DNA of 64,000 bases from Paracoccaceae bacterium (GCA_902554705.1 CACDPP010000004.1:19332-83331); one strand, 5' to 3'. Counted from the stretch's first letter, positions 16,599 to 25,864 are shown. Translations and numbers: made by a program. The notes: a model not told the origin generated them from the sequence alone.

Positions 16599-17741
16599 AT
16601 GAAAAAGGTGTTCAAATTTCCAATAATAATATCCGCATTGCTTTCAGTTGTTGCAGGAACTGCAATAGCCGAAACAAAAATCGGAATGATAACAACACTT
16701 TCTGGCGGTGGCGCCGGCTTAGGTGTTGATGTTAGAGATGGCTTTATGCTCGCAATCAATCAATCAGGACGATCCGATATAAAGGTAATTATTGAAGACG
16801 ACCAACGAAAGCCAGATATAGCGGTCAAACTAGCCGATAAAATGGTTCAGTCTGAAAAAGTAGACATACTGACCGGGATCATATGGTCAAATTTAGCCAT
16901 GGCTGTTGTACCGTCAGTAACGGCTCAGGGTAAGTTTTACCTATCGCCAAACGCTGGTCCATCAGCACTTGCTGGCAAGGGTTGCCACGAAAATTATTTC
17001 AACGTCGCCTGGCAAAATGATAATCTTTACGAGGCAGCTGGTGCATATGCAAACTCTGCTGGTGTTGGGAATTCTTTCGTTTTGGCACCGAATTATCCAG
17101 CTGGTAAAGATGCAATTGTTGGATATAAACGTACCTTTAAGGGAGATATCGCAGGAGAGCTTTATACTAAACTCGGCCAAACGGATTATGCAGCAGAGAT
17201 TGCTCAAATACGTGCCTCGGGTGCCGAAAATGTTTTCTTCTTTCTGCCTGGCGGTATGGGTATTTCATTCCTGAAGCAATATGCAGCCTCAGGCGTTGAT
17301 ATTCCTTTAACTGGTCCAGCATTTTCTTTTGATCAAGGAATTCTACAAGCTGTTGGTGCTGCTGCCCTCGGTGTTGTGAACACATCTCAGTGGAATAAAG
17401 ATCTAGATAACGCGACAAATAAAGCCTTCGTTAAAAGTTTTCAGGATGCCTATGGACGTCTTCCATCACTTTATGCCAGCCAAGGCTTTGATACAGCTAA
17501 TCTGGTGATTTCTGCATTGGAAAAGGCAGATGTCAAAAATGCTGGAGCATTTCGCGACGCATTACGTGCTGCAGACTTTGAAAGTACCCGTGGCGATTTT
17601 AGTTTTGCCAGCAATCAACATCCAATCCAATCTATCTACGCACGCCAAGTTATCCAGGAAGGTGATGTCTTCACAAATAAGGTGTTGTCTATGGTATTGG
17701 AAAATCACTCCAACGCTTACGTAGATGATTGCAAAATGTAG
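16599..17741 (+). CDS. Branched-chain-amino-acid-type ABC importer, binding protein
   Basis: A 380-residue periplasmic binding protein of the LivK/AmiC fold. A Sec signal peptide ends IAETKIGMITTLSGGG. Typical landmarks are GFMLAINQSGRSDIKVIIEDDQRKP and SLYASQGFDTANLVISALE near the end. The GGGGGGG run seven bases before the ATG is the ribosome-binding site. The ligand is unknown; this family binds amino acids, amides, urea or aromatic acids. It heads an operon with two permeases, two ATPases and an alpha/beta hydrolase, and a strong hairpin follows its stop codon, which would keep its message more abundant than the membrane parts. Confidence 0.9.
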   Translation: MKKVFKFPIIISALLSVVAGTAIAETKIGMITTLSGGGAGLGVDVRDGFMLAINQSGRSDIKVIIEDDQRKPDIAVKLADKMVQSEKVDILTGIIWSNLAMAVVPSVTAQGKFYLSPNAGPSALAGKGCHENYFNVAWQNDNLYEAAGAYANSAGVGNSFVLAPNYPAGKDAIVGYKRTFKGDIAGELYTKLGQTDYAAEIAQIRASGAENVFFFLPGGMGISFLKQYAASGVDIPLTGPAFSFDQGILQAVGAAALGVVNTSQWNKDLDNATNKAFVKSFQDAYGRLPSLYASQGFDTANLVISALEKADVKNAGAFRDALRAADFESTRGDFSFASNQHPIQSIYARQVIQEGDVFTNKVLSMVLENHSNAYVDDCKM

Positions 17742-17747
17742 TAAGAC

Positions 17748-17776
17748 TGTTGGGCCATTTTTAAAATGGCCCAACA
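17748..17776 (+). terminator. Strong hairpin between binding-protein and permease genes
   Basis: TGTTGGGCCATTTT (17748-17761) and AAAATGGCCCAACA (17763-17776) form a perfect 14-base stem around almost no loop. In practice a 10-base GC-rich stem carries an AT-rich tip. There is no long T tract after it, so it is more likely an RNA-stabilising or partial-termination element than a full terminator. The permease gene begins at 17808. Confidence 0.75.
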
Positions 17777-17807
17777 TATTTAGCATTTGTTAGTTACCAA
17801 TAACTAG

Positions 17808-18728
17808 ATGTCTTTCGTTTTAATAGCTGAACAAATCTTAAACGGCCTACAGTTTGGGATAATGTTATTTTTGATGTCAGCAGGTCTTACACTTATTTTT
17901 GGGGTAATGGGCCTAATTAACCTAGCCCACGGTTCTCTTTATATGATTGGGGCGTTTTTAGCCGCTACAGTAGCCAGTGCAACTGGTTCGTTCATCTTGG
18001 CACTAGCAGCAGCCCTATCTGGCGCAGCGCTGGCGGGTGCTATTGTCGAAATGACAATAATACGAAAGCTATACAACAGGGATCATCTAGATCAGGTTTT
18101 GGCAACATTTGCCTTAATTCTGATATTTTCAGAAGGTACGCGCTGGGTTTTTGGATCCTTTCCACTTTACTTGGATGTTCCTTCATATCTGCAAGGTGCA
18201 GTGAAACTACCTGGGGGTATTCAGTATCCATTGTATAGAATTACTCTCATTGTCTTTGGCCTGATTATAGGTGCAGGTCTCAGTCTCTTAATAACGAAAA
18301 CACGCCTTGGCATACAAATCCGTGCGGGTGAAAACGACCGGGAAATGGTATCTGCACTGGGCGTTAATATTTCAAAACTTTATACCTTTGTATTTGCTCT
18401 TGGTGCTGCCTTAGCGGGCCTTGCTGGTGCATTAGTAGGAGCAATTCAGTCTGTCGAAGTTGGAATGGGAGAACCCGTTCTTATTCTAGCTTTTGTCGTA
18501 ATTGTAATTGGTGGCATAGGTTCTATCAAAGGGGCTCTTATTGGGAGTACCTTAGTTGGTCTGACGGATACTCTAGGGGGAATATTTTTACCCAAGTTTT
18601 TTAGCCTTTTTATGGACCTAGCTACGGCAACAAATGTCGGATCATCAATTGCGTCAATGTCAATCTACATTCTTATGAGCATTGTTTTAGTATGGCGACC
18701 AACAGGTCTATTCGGACAAAAAGTATGA
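17808..18728 (+). CDS. LivH-type ABC permease
   Basis: A 306-residue inner-membrane permease with eight or more hydrophobic segments. The LivH signature is present early as GLTLIFGVMGLINLAHGSLYMIG. The EAA-like coupling loop appears as GIQIRAGENDREMVSALGVN, and GLAGALVGAIQSVEVGMGEP follows. It pairs with the LivM-type permease, whose start overlaps its stop by four bases. It belongs to the importer served by the binding protein at 16599, and lies just after a strong hairpin that probably lowers its expression relative to that protein. Confidence 0.92.
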   Translation: MSFVLIAEQILNGLQFGIMLFLMSAGLTLIFGVMGLINLAHGSLYMIGAFLAATVASATGSFILALAAALSGAALAGAIVEMTIIRKLYNRDHLDQVLATFALILIFSEGTRWVFGSFPLYLDVPSYLQGAVKLPGGIQYPLYRITLIVFGLIIGAGLSLLITKTRLGIQIRAGENDREMVSALGVNISKLYTFVFALGAALAGLAGALVGAIQSVEVGMGEPVLILAFVVIVIGGIGSIKGALIGSTLVGLTDTLGGIFLPKFFSLFMDLATATNVGSSIASMSIYILMSIVLVWRPTGLFGQKV

Positions 18729-19708
18729 TAAAAGAACGCCATCTAAATATCTTTGTTTTGGGTTTACTTATATTCGTTCCTATCTTCGCATATTGGAATG
18801 ATCAGCCCTTTACTATTACTTTAATGACTAGAGCTGTAATATTTGCAATTGCTGCAGTTGGACTAAATCTTGCGCTTGGAACAGGCGGTTTTATAAGTTT
18901 TGGGCATGCTGCTTTTTTCGGTTTAGGTGGCTACGTTATGGGTATATTAGCCTGGCATTCCCAAAATTATGTGACGCTGGTTGAGTGGCCTATTTTAATT
19001 GAAGGCACCAAGTCTATGCCCATAATCTGGATCATCACTATAGCAGCCTCAGCATTGTTGGCTGCTATTATTGGAATGATATCCCTCAAAACAACTGGCG
19101 TTTATTTCATAATGATCACCTTGGCATTTGCTCAAATGATGTATTACTTCTCAACATCTTGGAGCGCTTATGGGGGAGAAGATGGCCTTTCTATCTATGT
19201 AAGAAATAACTTCCCAGGCTTGAATACGTTGGATCCAATACAATTCTTTAGCATTTGCTGTGTTATCCTTTTGATTGTACTTTTCTTTATGGGAAGACTG
19301 ATTAAGTCTCCCTTCGGACTTGCGCTAAATGCATCAAGACAGTCTAGACAACGTATTGAAGCTGTGGGTTTTGATTTCCATAAACTACAGTTAACAGCAT
19401 TTATATTGTCAGGAGCTATCACTGGGCTCTCTGGTGCTTTATTTGCAGATCTAAATCGTTTTGTAAGCCCAAGCATGTTTAGTTGGCAACTTAGCGGCGA
19501 GTTCATTGTATTTATAATAATTGGAGGCGTAGGCCGTTTATTTGGACCAGTTATAGGAGCATTAATTTTTGTTTGGCTTGAGCACTTAATAGGAGGAGTA
19601 AGTGACTACTGGCACATATTTCTAGGGTTTATCCTTCTAGCAATTGTGCTGTTTGGAAAGGGTGGGATTATTGGCCTTCTATGCCAAGAGGATGCGCAGC
19701 ATGAATAA
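18725..19708 (+). CDS. LivM-type ABC permease
   Basis: A 327-residue permease of the LivM family. The landmark GLNLALGTGGFISFGHAAFFGLGGY is near the N-terminus. GLALNASRQSRQRIEAVGFD forms the ATPase-coupling loop, and GEFIVFIIIGGVGRLFGPVIGALIF is near the C-terminus. The start at 18725 (MIKERHLN) gives an ATGA overlap with livH; the longer reading from 18692 would run inside livH and is not supported. It forms the translocation pathway with LivH. Confidence 0.92.
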   Translation: MIKERHLNIFVLGLLIFVPIFAYWNDQPFTITLMTRAVIFAIAAVGLNLALGTGGFISFGHAAFFGLGGYVMGILAWHSQNYVTLVEWPILIEGTKSMPIIWIITIAASALLAAIIGMISLKTTGVYFIMITLAFAQMMYYFSTSWSAYGGEDGLSIYVRNNFPGLNTLDPIQFFSICCVILLIVLFFMGRLIKSPFGLALNASRQSRQRIEAVGFDFHKLQLTAFILSGAITGLSGALFADLNRFVSPSMFSWQLSGEFIVFIIIGGVGRLFGPVIGALIFVWLEHLIGGVSDYWHIFLGFILLAIVLFGKGGIIGLLCQEDAQHE

Positions 19709-20447
19709 CCCTGTCCTTGAAGCTAGTAAACTGTGTAAGACATTTGGATCATTGGTTGCAGTTCAAGATGTTTCAATCGATATTCATAAGGATGAAATTC
19801 ATGCGGTCATCGGACCCAATGGAGCGGGAAAATCCACTTTAATTTCTCAAATATGCGGATCCCTATCTTCAGATAAAGGATCGGTTTTTTTGCTTGGTAA
19901 AGATATAACCAATCTTCCTACCGAGAAGCGTGCATTCTTGGGAATTGGTCGGACTTTTCAAATATCTGCTTTGGCAAAAGAAGACACCGTTTTAGAAAAT
20001 GCTATTCTAGGGTCTGTTGGCGCATCGGGAAAACATTGGAGATTTTTTAATCCAGTCCTAAAAAATTCCATCCTTAGAGACGAAGCAGAATGTTGCCTCG
20101 AGCTTGTTGGGTTAAAAGATCTTATAAACCTGAAAACTGCTACCCTCAGCCATGGGCAGCTTAGACTTCTAGAAGTTGCAATTGCTCTAACCCTTAAACC
20201 AAAAGTATTCATTATGGATGAACCGATGGCTGGACTTGGCAGTGATGGAACAAAGCAGCTAACCGAATTCCTTGATAAACTGAGAGAGCGCGCTCCGATA
20301 TTATTGGTTGAACATGATATGGACGCTGTTTTTGCTCTCGCGAATAGAATAACCGTTTTAGATTATGGTCGCGTCATTGCCTCAGATAAAGCCAGCTCAA
20401 TAAAAAAAGATCCAGAAGTACAGAAAGCATATTTGGGGGAGGGATAA
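19701..20447 (+). CDS. LivG-type ABC ATP-binding protein
   Basis: A 248-residue ABC ATPase. Walker A is GPNGAGKST, the signature region LSHGQLRLLEVAIAL (LSHGQ in place of LSGGQ, common in this family), Walker B VFIMDEPMAGLG, and the switch His is in VEHDMDAVF. The start at 19701 (MNNPVLEASKL) overlaps the livM stop by eight bases and has GAGG about ten bases upstream. One base separates its stop from the livF start. It pairs with LivF to power the importer. Confidence 0.92.
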   Translation: MNNPVLEASKLCKTFGSLVAVQDVSIDIHKDEIHAVIGPNGAGKSTLISQICGSLSSDKGSVFLLGKDITNLPTEKRAFLGIGRTFQISALAKEDTVLENAILGSVGASGKHWRFFNPVLKNSILRDEAECCLELVGLKDLINLKTATLSHGQLRLLEVAIALTLKPKVFIMDEPMAGLGSDGTKQLTEFLDKLRERAPILLVEHDMDAVFALANRITVLDYGRVIASDKASSIKKDPEVQKAYLGEG

Positions 20448-20448
20448 T

Positions 20449-21135
20449 ATGGGCCTTTTATCTTTATCATCACTAAAAGCCTATTATGGAGAGAGCCAGG
20501 CCTTATTTGATGTAAATCTAGAGGTCAATGAAGGCGAAATTGTAGCTTTAATGGGGCGCAACGGCACCGGTAAGAGCACAACAGTGAAATCAATTTTTCA
20601 AATGATACCAACAAAGGGCGAGTTATTATTTTCAGGTAAAAATCTTAGTAAACTGAAGAGTTTTCAAATATCTCGACTTGGAGCTGGACTTGTGCCTGAA
20701 GGCCGAAGAATTTTTGGCCAACTATCAGTTAAAGAAAACCTTATTGCCGCATCTAGAGAAGGAAGATGGAACCTAGAAGAAATAAATAACTTGTTTCCAA
20801 AACTAAAAGAAAGAAGTGGCCAAGTAGCATCATCTCTTTCGGGTGGAGAACAGCAGATGCTTGCCATAGCTCGCGCTTTAATGACTAACCCTCGCCTACT
20901 GATCTTGGATGAAGCGACTGAAGGATTAGCTCCAATTATTCGCCAAGAAATTTGGTCTGCTATAAAAACTTTAAGAAATGATACTGGTTTAGCGATTTTA
21001 ATCATTGATAAATCTATTAAGGAGCTTCGCCAGATTTGTGACAAAGTTGTTATTCTTGAAAAAGGCAGAACTGTATGGCGGGGAAATATAGATCAGTTAT
21101 CAAATGAGGTTACCCAAGAATTTATTGGTGTTTAA
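20449..21135 (+). CDS. LivF-type ABC ATP-binding protein
   Basis: A 228-residue ABC ATPase of the LivF family. Walker A is GRNGTGKSTT, the family-specific GLVPEGRRIFGQLSV follows, then the signature LSGGEQQMLAIARAL and Walker B LLILDEATEGLAP. GGGGGAGGG just before the ATG at 20449 is a strong ribosome-binding site. The switch region reads IIDKSIKEL, where a Lys or Asn replaces the usual His, as is common in LivF (typically VEQN). It is the fifth gene of this importer operon and is followed after 22 bases by the hydrolase. Confidence 0.92.
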   Translation: MGLLSLSSLKAYYGESQALFDVNLEVNEGEIVALMGRNGTGKSTTVKSIFQMIPTKGELLFSGKNLSKLKSFQISRLGAGLVPEGRRIFGQLSVKENLIAASREGRWNLEEINNLFPKLKERSGQVASSLSGGEQQMLAIARALMTNPRLLILDEATEGLAPIIRQEIWSAIKTLRNDTGLAILIIDKSIKELRQICDKVVILEKGRTVWRGNIDQLSNEVTQEFIGV

Positions 21136-21157
21136 ACCCTACGGAGAATTTTTAATA

Positions 21158-21970
21158 ATGTGGAAATTAGATTGGGATGATGCGTTCAATAATTTTGTAA
21201 ATGTCGACAACCCAAACTCTCTCATCGAAGAGTGGAGGGAAAGATCATCATCATTCAAAAGTAATTCTACAACAATAGGGAAAATTGAATTGGGTATCCC
21301 ATATGGCGATCATCCTAGAGAAAAGTACGATATGTTTTTACCGAAGAAACAAAGCAGAGGGACTATAATTTTCTTGCATGGCGGTTTCTGGTTTAGAACT
21401 GGGCGTGAACATTGGTCGTTTACCGCTCAGGGCATGCTGTCTCAAAGCTGGAGCGTCATAATTCCAAGCTATCCTCAAGCTCCCGATGTCAAAATCACAC
21501 AAATAACTCATTCTATATCTAAACTGGTTTATAAAATTCTTGAAGATTGTAAAGGATCGGTCCGTATGATTGGCCACTCAGCAGGCGGGCACTTAGCATC
21601 CAGAATGATTTGTAAAAATTTTCTTAAAAAGAATATAGGTAAGCATATAGATAAGGTAATTTCAGTCTCAGGTCTTTACGATTTGCGGCCGTTATTAATG
21701 ACGAGATTAAACGACATACTTAGACTGGACGATGAAGAAGCAGTGCACGAAAGTTGTTTTTTATATGATCCTATAGATACAAAACTAACTTGTTGGGTAG
21801 GAGCGAATGAACGACCGGAATTCTTAAGGCAAAATAGGATACTCACTGAAGCTTGGTCAAAAAAATCAAAAAATATTGAAAGTTATTATGATCCAGGAAA
21901 GGATCACTTTACTGTCATTGACCAATTAGAAGAAAAAGAAAGTTTATTAACCCAAAGTATAACAAAATAA
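21158..21970 (+). CDS. Alpha/beta hydrolase, arylformamidase/esterase-like
   Basis: A 270-residue cytoplasmic alpha/beta hydrolase. The oxyanion motif is HGGFWF and the nucleophile elbow GHSAGG, both typical of the KynB/arylformamidase and hormone-sensitive-lipase-like group. The acid and His of the triad are probably in LTCWVGANERPEF and GKDHFTVID near the C-terminus. The start at 21158 (MWKLDWDDAF) has GGAGA upstream and avoids overlap with livF. Cotranscription with the Liv-type importer suggests it hydrolyses the imported compound or its first product, perhaps an amide or formyl group, but the substrate cannot be read from sequence. Confidence 0.82.
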   Translation: MWKLDWDDAFNNFVNVDNPNSLIEEWRERSSSFKSNSTTIGKIELGIPYGDHPREKYDMFLPKKQSRGTIIFLHGGFWFRTGREHWSFTAQGMLSQSWSVIIPSYPQAPDVKITQITHSISKLVYKILEDCKGSVRMIGHSAGGHLASRMICKNFLKKNIGKHIDKVISVSGLYDLRPLLMTRLNDILRLDDEEAVHESCFLYDPIDTKLTCWVGANERPEFLRQNRILTEAWSKKSKNIESYYDPGKDHFTVIDQLEEKESLLTQSITK

Positions 21971-21992
21971 TGCAGAAATAAACTACGTAATC

Positions 21993-23138
21993 TTACAATA
22001 AGTCCTTGATTAGCTTAGTTACATTTTCACTATTGAGTGTAACTGGATTGCCACCACAACTTGGGTCTTTTAGAGTTGCTTCGGTCAGTTTTTCTACATC
22101 GACGTTTACTACGCCAAGATCACTTAAGTTCATTGGAATTTTCAAAAATGCATTGAACTCTCTAACAAAAGTACAGAACCCCTTAAAACCATTTTGTATG
22201 CCAATATAACCTGCAACCTGATCAAATCGCTGACTTATTTTAGAAGCATTCAAATCTAAAACAGCCGGCATGCACACAGCATTTGTGGTTCCATGGTGCG
22301 TGTTATACATGGCGCCAATGGGATGGCTTAGCGCGTGTATCGCCCCCAGACCCTTCTGAAAGGCTGTAGCCCCCATCATTGCAGCAGACATCATGTGCGA
22401 TCTGGCCTCAATATCTTTAGGATTACTATAAACTTTTGGTAGGTTCTCAATAACCAACCTCATTCCCTCAACAGCTATACCCTGGCTCATCGGATGATAA
22501 TGAGGTGAACTGAAAGCTTCGACACAATGAGCAAAAGCATCAAGCCCTGTTCCCGCTGTTACAAATGGTGGCATGCCTACAGTCAATTCAGGATCACAAA
22601 TCACAACACTGGGCAAAACTTTTGGGTGAAAAATAATCTTTTTTTCGTGTGAATTTGAATTTGTTATTACACTTGCTCTGCCAACTTCTGATCCTGTTCC
22701 AGCAGTGGTCGGAACTGCAACAATGGGAGCTATGGCTGCGCTGTCGGCACGTGTCCACCAGTCTCCGACGTCCTCAAAATCCCAAATGGGCCTCTTCTGA
22801 CCCGCCATGAAAGCAACCATTTTTCCGAGATCTATGCCTGAACCTCCACCAAAAGCGACAACACCATCGTGGTTTCCTTTTCTGTAAGCACTTAGACCAG
22901 CTTCAAGGTTGACCTCGTTGGGGTTAGGGTCAACTTCACAAAAGATTGGGCTTTCAAAGCCTGAGGACTTCAATATAGCCAGCGCAGTTTGGGTAATATC
23001 AAGTTGAGCTAATATTTTATCCGTCACAAGCAACGGGTTTTTTATACCCAAAGACAAACAAGCTTCACCCAGTTCTTTGATGCGGCCTGGACCAAATTTT
23101 ACATTGGTTGGATAAGACCAATTAGCTTGAAGCGTCAT
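21993..23138 (-). CDS. Iron-containing alcohol dehydrogenase
   Basis: A 381-residue group III alcohol dehydrogenase. The NAD-binding half has VVAFGGGSGIDLGKMVA and VPTTAGTGSEV. The metal site is spread over TGLDAFAHCVEAF and HALSHPIGAMYNTHHG, supplying Asp and three His. Members interconvert alcohols and aldehydes, including 4-hydroxybutyrate and lactaldehyde. Its start overlaps the ligase stop by four bases, and both follow the polyamine-type importer. It could act on an aldehyde or alcohol arising from the imported amine, but this is inference from position. Confidence 0.9.
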   Translation of the reverse strand: MTLQANWSYPTNVKFGPGRIKELGEACLSLGIKNPLLVTDKILAQLDITQTALAILKSSGFESPIFCEVDPNPNEVNLEAGLSAYRKGNHDGVVAFGGGSGIDLGKMVAFMAGQKRPIWDFEDVGDWWTRADSAAIAPIVAVPTTAGTGSEVGRASVITNSNSHEKKIIFHPKVLPSVVICDPELTVGMPPFVTAGTGLDAFAHCVEAFSSPHYHPMSQGIAVEGMRLVIENLPKVYSNPKDIEARSHMMSAAMMGATAFQKGLGAIHALSHPIGAMYNTHHGTTNAVCMPAVLDLNASKISQRFDQVAGYIGIQNGFKGFCTFVREFNAFLKIPMNLSDLGVVNVDVEKLTEATLKDPSCGGNPVTLNSENVTKLIKDLL

Positions 23139-24487
23139 GCTTTTTCGAATCCTCGCATAATCTCGTAATCCGTAACGACACTATCAAATTCTTCCAATTC
23201 CCACTCGGCTGCCCGAGCATAGTGATTTATCGTCTCTACTCCAAAAGCCTCTTTTAGCATCTTCGATGATAAAAGTTGATCTCTCGCATCTCTCAATGTC
23301 TTAGGGATCTGGTTTTTTTCATTATCCGAGTAAGCATCGCCATCATATGGAGACGGAAGCTTAAGTTCTTCCTCTATTCCCTTAAGTCCTGCAGCCAGCA
23401 TTGCAGCAGTTGCTAGATACGGGTTCATATCAGAACCAGGAGTGCGGCACTCTATTCGAATGGACTTACTTCGGTCACCAACAACACGAAATGCCGCTGT
23501 ACGATTATCAACAGACCAAACAGTATGGGTGGGAGCAAATGTACCTTTTGCAAATCGTTTATAACTATTTACATATGGAGCTAAGAAAATCGTTATCTCC
23601 GAGGCATACTTGAGTAAACCCGCTAAATAATGATCCATTATTTTAGATTTACACATTGGCGCTTTAGCGTCATAGAAAACATTTGAACCATTTCTAAACA
23701 AAGATTGATGCACGTGTGACGCAGAGCCAACGCGATTTTTATTCCATTTTGGCAAAAAAGTAGCAGCGTAACCCTGTTGGTGCGCAATTTCTTTAACGCC
23801 ATGTTTTGCGAGAGTATGGTGATCCGCTGTAGAAAGAACATCAGCATATTTGATATTAAGTTCTTCTTGTCCGGCCTCGGCCTCTCCTTTTGTTCCTTCT
23901 ACTGGAATACCCATATCCCGAAGAAAGTTACGGATTGGCCTCATAACATGCTCTTCTTTTGAGGTCTGAAAAATATGATAGTCCTCATTGTAATTGGAAA
24001 TTGGCTTCAATTCACGGAAGCCATTTGCTGCTATTTCATCGTGTGTCCCTTGGAAAAGGAAAAACTCAAGCTCCGTAGCCATGATCGAGCTAAACCCCAT
24101 ATCCTCAGCTTTTGAGATCTGAGTTTTTAAAACTTCTCTAGGAGAGAACGGGATTGGCTTATGTGTGTTGTGATCCAATACATCACATAGGCAAATGGCG
24201 GTTCCCTCAATCCAAGGCACAGGGCGAAGCGTCCCTAAATCAGGTTTCATCACGTAATCACCGTATCCCGTGGACCAACTTGTTGATGCATATCCATCAG
24301 GAGTTGCCATCTCTAAATCTGTTGCCAATAGATAATTACAACAATGAGTTTCATCTTCTGCCATTTCCAGAAAAGCTTCTGAATGGAAGCGCTTCCCCAT
24401 CAAACGGCCCTGCATGTCTACCATACAGACTAAAACTGTATCGATTTCTTGCTTTGAGATTTTCAATTTTATTTCTTCGAAAGTCAT
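23135..24487 (-). CDS. Glutamine-synthetase-family ligase, gamma-glutamylpolyamine synthetase type
   Basis: A 450-residue glutamine synthetase fold. N-terminal beta-grasp residues include VCMVDMQGRLMGKRF. Metal-binding Glu residues lie in ATELEFFLF and EAEAGQEELN, the ATP site in GSASHVHQSLF, and the Arg-rich RIECRTPGSDMNPYLA is present. The shape is that of the PuuA/GlnT/FluG-like branch rather than housekeeping GlnA. The ATG at 24487 is chosen because AGGAAAA precedes it; GTG at 24514 is less likely. Placed after the polyamine-type importer, a role in attaching glutamate to an imported amine is likely. Confidence 0.85.
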   Translation of the reverse strand: MTFEEIKLKISKQEIDTVLVCMVDMQGRLMGKRFHSEAFLEMAEDETHCCNYLLATDLEMATPDGYASTSWSTGYGDYVMKPDLGTLRPVPWIEGTAICLCDVLDHNTHKPIPFSPREVLKTQISKAEDMGFSSIMATELEFFLFQGTHDEIAANGFRELKPISNYNEDYHIFQTSKEEHVMRPIRNFLRDMGIPVEGTKGEAEAGQEELNIKYADVLSTADHHTLAKHGVKEIAHQQGYAATFLPKWNKNRVGSASHVHQSLFRNGSNVFYDAKAPMCKSKIMDHYLAGLLKYASEITIFLAPYVNSYKRFAKGTFAPTHTVWSVDNRTAAFRVVGDRSKSIRIECRTPGSDMNPYLATAAMLAAGLKGIEEELKLPSPYDGDAYSDNEKNQIPKTLRDARDQLLSSKMLKEAFGVETINHYARAAEWELEEFDSVVTDYEIMRGFEKA

Positions 24488-24538
24488 AAAATTTTCCTCG
24501 CTGATATTAGACACAAGCGGAAGCCCTGAAAAAAATAA

Positions 24539-25864
24539 CTACTCTTTGTTATCAAAGCCACCAAAATTTTTGAACAAATTTGGATCACTAAAAATATCGT
24601 TATATTCATTGGACCGAGTAGCTCCATTTTCACTTTCTTCTTTTTTGTCAGAATCAAAACCACCAAAATCTTTAAATAAGTTTTGATCACCAAAAATATC
24701 ATTGTAACCTTTTGACCTGCTGGCATTCCCTTCGCTTTCGTCAGTCGTTTCAACACCCTCTGCATTCTGCTGCAAAAGTTTCAATTGATCAGCAAAGTTG
24801 GATTTCTTAGAGGCTTCTGCTTTTTCAATGCACTCAGCACCATACATATTATTTTTTATTAGCTGCTGCCACGTAAGAACAGCTAAAATTAAAAGCAGCA
24901 GAAATACAAAAATAGATTTAGGGATTTTAAAAAATTTAGGCCGCTCTTCAACAAGCCTGTTTCCACTTATTTCACTAAACATTTTAACTTTATTTTCACG
25001 GTCCTTTTTTCTTTGGTTAGACCTTCGTGAAATTTCGTATAAAAAAGCGCCTATCAATGTGAGACATATGATTACAAGTGCAAGAGCACTAATAGCAGGA
25101 CTTATTCCTAATCTAACTTTTGAGGCTATCACTGTAGTCAGAGTCTGCTCTGATAAAATACTAAAAACCGTTGTATTATAATTTTCGAATGATGCTAAAA
25201 AAGCAATTACTGCCGAGGAACCTATAGCAGGCATCAGATATGGAACTAAAATTTTCATAAAAACCTGGGATTGGCTTGCACCCAGATCGAGCGCTGCTTC
25301 TTCCTGAGTGGTATCAAACCTCTGCAAACGCGCTACAAATATCAAAAAACAGTATGTTGAAATAAAACACGTTTGCCCCAGAATCGTTAAAAATATTCCA
25401 TTTCTTCCTAACTCTGAAATAAATCCATCGCCTCCCAACGTGGCAATACGATCCCATAATACAACTGTTGAGATGCCAATAATAACACCAGGAAACAAAA
25501 CTGGCATAATAGACATAGAGTAGAAGAGAGTGCGCAGTCTGCTGTTCACTTGGGTCAATACGATGGCAGCAGCCATTCCAATCGGAACAGACAAAGTCAC
25601 CACACCGGCGGCGATAATTAAACTCGTTATGATCCCTTCATGTAAAGGTCGGTCTGTAACCAAACCGGCAAGGCGCTGCCCATCATAAGCGATCTTACCC
25701 TCATTAAACCATCTAAAACTAAAACATTCCCACGGCGTGATCGCTGGAAATTCTGCTGAATTAAAAGCCGTAACACTCATGATGACCAATGGCCCAAAGA
25801 GATACACAAAGAAAATGAGTATATACAAACCTAAAAAAGCTTGAATTGCGAGACTGGGCTTCAT
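24539..25864 (-). CDS. PotC/YdcV-type ABC permease with unusual repeat-bearing C-terminal extension
   Basis: Residues 1 to about 285 form a normal binding-protein-dependent permease: the first helix LGLYILIFFVYLFGPLVIM, then GMAAAIVLTQ, and the EAA coupling loop EEAALDLGASQSQVFMKILVPYLMP. Normal PotC stops soon after. Here about 155 residues are added: a charged linker, one more membrane helix (residues 317-332, SIFVFLLLLILAVLTW), an acidic region with one Cys, and two copies of an 18-residue motif, YNDIFGDQNLFKDFGGFD (387-404) and YNDIFSDPNLFKNFGGFD (421-438). The frame is open throughout, so this is not a frameshift product. With one extra helix the repeats may face the periplasm. Its start overlaps the PotB-type stop by four bases. 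Confidence 0.88.
   Translation of the reverse strand: MKPSLAIQAFLGLYILIFFVYLFGPLVIMSVTAFNSAEFPAITPWECFSFRWFNEGKIAYDGQRLAGLVTDRPLHEGIITSLIIAAGVVTLSVPIGMAAAIVLTQVNSRLRTLFYSMSIMPVLFPGVIIGISTVVLWDRIATLGGDGFISELGRNGIFLTILGQTCFISTYCFLIFVARLQRFDTTQEEAALDLGASQSQVFMKILVPYLMPAIGSSAVIAFLASFENYNTTVFSILSEQTLTTVIASKVRLGISPAISALALVIICLTLIGAFLYEISRRSNQRKKDRENKVKMFSEISGNRLVEERPKFFKIPKSIFVFLLLLILAVLTWQQLIKNNMYGAECIEKAEASKKSNFADQLKLLQQNAEGVETTDESEGNASRSKGYNDIFGDQNLFKDFGGFDSDKKEESENGATRSNEYNDIFSDPNLFKNFGGFDNKE
24551..24706 (-). repeat. Tandem coding repeat in permease tail
   Basis: Two 54-base units (24653-24706 and 24551-24604 on the minus strand), 102 bases apart, encode YNDIFxDxNLFKxFGGFD with 15 of 18 residues identical. 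DNA differences fall mostly at third positions, which suggests selection on the protein motif. Confidence 0.85.

Noticed and set aside
24551..24706. Possible CRISPR or direct-repeat array
   Set aside because: Only two imperfect units exist, 102 bases apart; differences are mainly synonymous and the units are in frame, so it is a coding repeat.
24484..24765. A second minus-strand frame of 93 codons over the permease tail
   Set aside because: It overlaps the repeat-bearing tail in another frame. The permease frame is uninterrupted and its repeat is conserved at residue level, so the alternative frame is a shadow.
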